NCBI GenBank assembly: GCA_029940345.1
Contig: JAOZRC010000428.1
Coordinates: 1 to 5,239 of the forward strand
Direction: 5' to 3'
Length of the DNA stretch: 5,239 nucleotides
Source: Desulfobacterales bacterium
GTDB taxonomy: Bacteria > Desulfobacterota > Desulfobacteria > Desulfobacterales > JAUCGF01
Numbering within the stretch: position 1 is the stretch's first letter; every line of letters starts with the position of its first letter. The position numbers and the translations under genes are program-made. Shown here piece after piece: positions 4,999-5,239 of the stretch. The notes beneath the pieces are model-generated. The model saw nothing but the letters and a program-made list of their open reading frames with translations. It searched no databases and was not told where the DNA came from.

Positions 4999-5232
4999 AT
5001 TTTCCAGATTAATAATTTTGCCTACCTTTATTTCTCTGATCTTCCTGTATACTTTTATAGAATCATTCTTTTTTCCTTGCATGTACCTTTCGAAAGCCTT
5101 ATTTGTTCTGTGCATCGATCCAGACTCTCTCAACTCGTCTTTGTGAAATAATTCCCAAGTGCCGTTGTAATGCTGTGGCGTGTTCCTCCTTAAAAGATTC
5201 TTATTTATGGTGCCACCACCATAGGTGGTGGT
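4978..5232 (-). pseudogene. AT-rich frame resembling the C-terminal end of a tyrosine integrase; probable remnant
   Basis: Read on the minus strand from 5232 to the TGA at 4980-4978, this frame is open for 84 codons. It is bounded upstream by an in-frame TAA (5235-5233) and has no credible start codon; the first ATG is at 5115. It contains NGTWELFHKDELRESG, then SMHRTNKAFERYMQ and a Lys-rich tail. The run SG..H[RK]TxxxFxRY resembles the SGHKTxxxFxRY box that ends many phage-type tyrosine integrases. The histidine-to-tyrosine distance (nt 5112-5110 to 5085-5083, nine residues) is the family's usual one. The expected HxLRR box upstream is not convincing (only LLRR at 5196-5185), so the fragment is broken, divergent, or something else. 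An AAGGAGG on this strand (5191-5185) has no start codon at a useful distance. Composition is more AT-rich than the genes to the left, consistent with foreign origin. Confidence 0.3.
5213..5231. repeat. Perfect 8-bp inverted repeat (hairpin) near the right edge
   Basis: CCACCACC (5213-5220), loop ATA, and GGTGGTGG (5224-5231) form a perfect GC-rich stem. There is no T-run after it on the + strand beyond GTTT, so it is a poor terminator. A short subterminal hairpin of this sort is found at the ends of IS200/IS605-type elements, which is only an analogy here because no transposase is in view. Confidence 0.75.
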
Positions 5233-5239
5233 TTAAACC
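5230..5239. repeat. 10-bp perfect palindrome GGTTTAAACC at the window end
   Basis: GGTTTAAACC is self-complementary, overlaps the end of the preceding hairpin by two bases, and reaches the last base of the window, so a longer symmetry may continue outside. It supplies the stop codon that closes the integrase-like frame upstream. It could belong to a mobile-element end or a protein binding site. Confidence 0.5.

Noticed and set aside
5041..5200. Direct copy of the tRNA-Leu 3' end (an att repeat) within the window
   Set aside because: I searched by eye for CGGTTCGATTCCGGC-like sequence right of the tRNA and found none; a repeat, if present, lies outside the window.

Overview
The window looks like a stretch of chromosome from a Gram-negative, anaerobic-type bacterium, most likely in Desulfobacterota (Desulfobacterales-like). 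This rests on the mix of families: an acidic membrane protein with a DUF3426-like tail, a DUF1992 protein beside a SHOCT membrane protein, and a YrdC protein with a PTRSLYGLG motif. It is an inference from remembered family distribution, not from a database search. Every intact gene is on the + strand.

Layout: (i) 2-1396 is the 3' part of a gene for a very acidic, internally repeated, single-pass membrane protein; its start is outside the window. (ii) 1420-1590 is a self-contained tRNA-Met(CAT) unit with promoter, tRNA with encoded CCA, and strong terminator. (iii) 1608-2461 is a two-gene unit, DUF1992 then a SHOCT membrane protein, joined by an ATGA overlap. (iv) 2462-2595 is a gap holding a small GC-richer block of unknown nature. 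(v) 2596-4782 carries three recognisable housekeeping enzymes: Ddl (D-Ala-D-Ala ligase, peptidoglycan), PurE (purine synthesis) and a TsaC/YrdC protein (tRNA t6A37 synthesis). purE and tsaC overlap by 32 nt. (vi) 4793-4998 is a tRNA-Leu(CAA) unit with promoter and terminator, but without encoded CCA and with a G1-U72 pair. (vii) 4999-5239 is AT-rich and holds no intact gene. Its minus strand carries a broken reading frame whose end resembles a tyrosine integrase C-terminus, closed off at the window edge by a perfect 8-bp hairpin and a 10-bp palindrome.

The genes do not form one pathway; they are ordinary core functions punctuated by two tRNA genes. I see no defence system, CRISPR array, toxin-antitoxin pair or secondary metabolite cluster. 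The best candidate for something new is the right edge: an integrase-like remnant beside a tRNA-Leu gene, where integrating elements commonly sit, next to a hairpin that could be the end of another mobile element. The acidic repeat array with its 120-nt higher-order period is the second point of interest.
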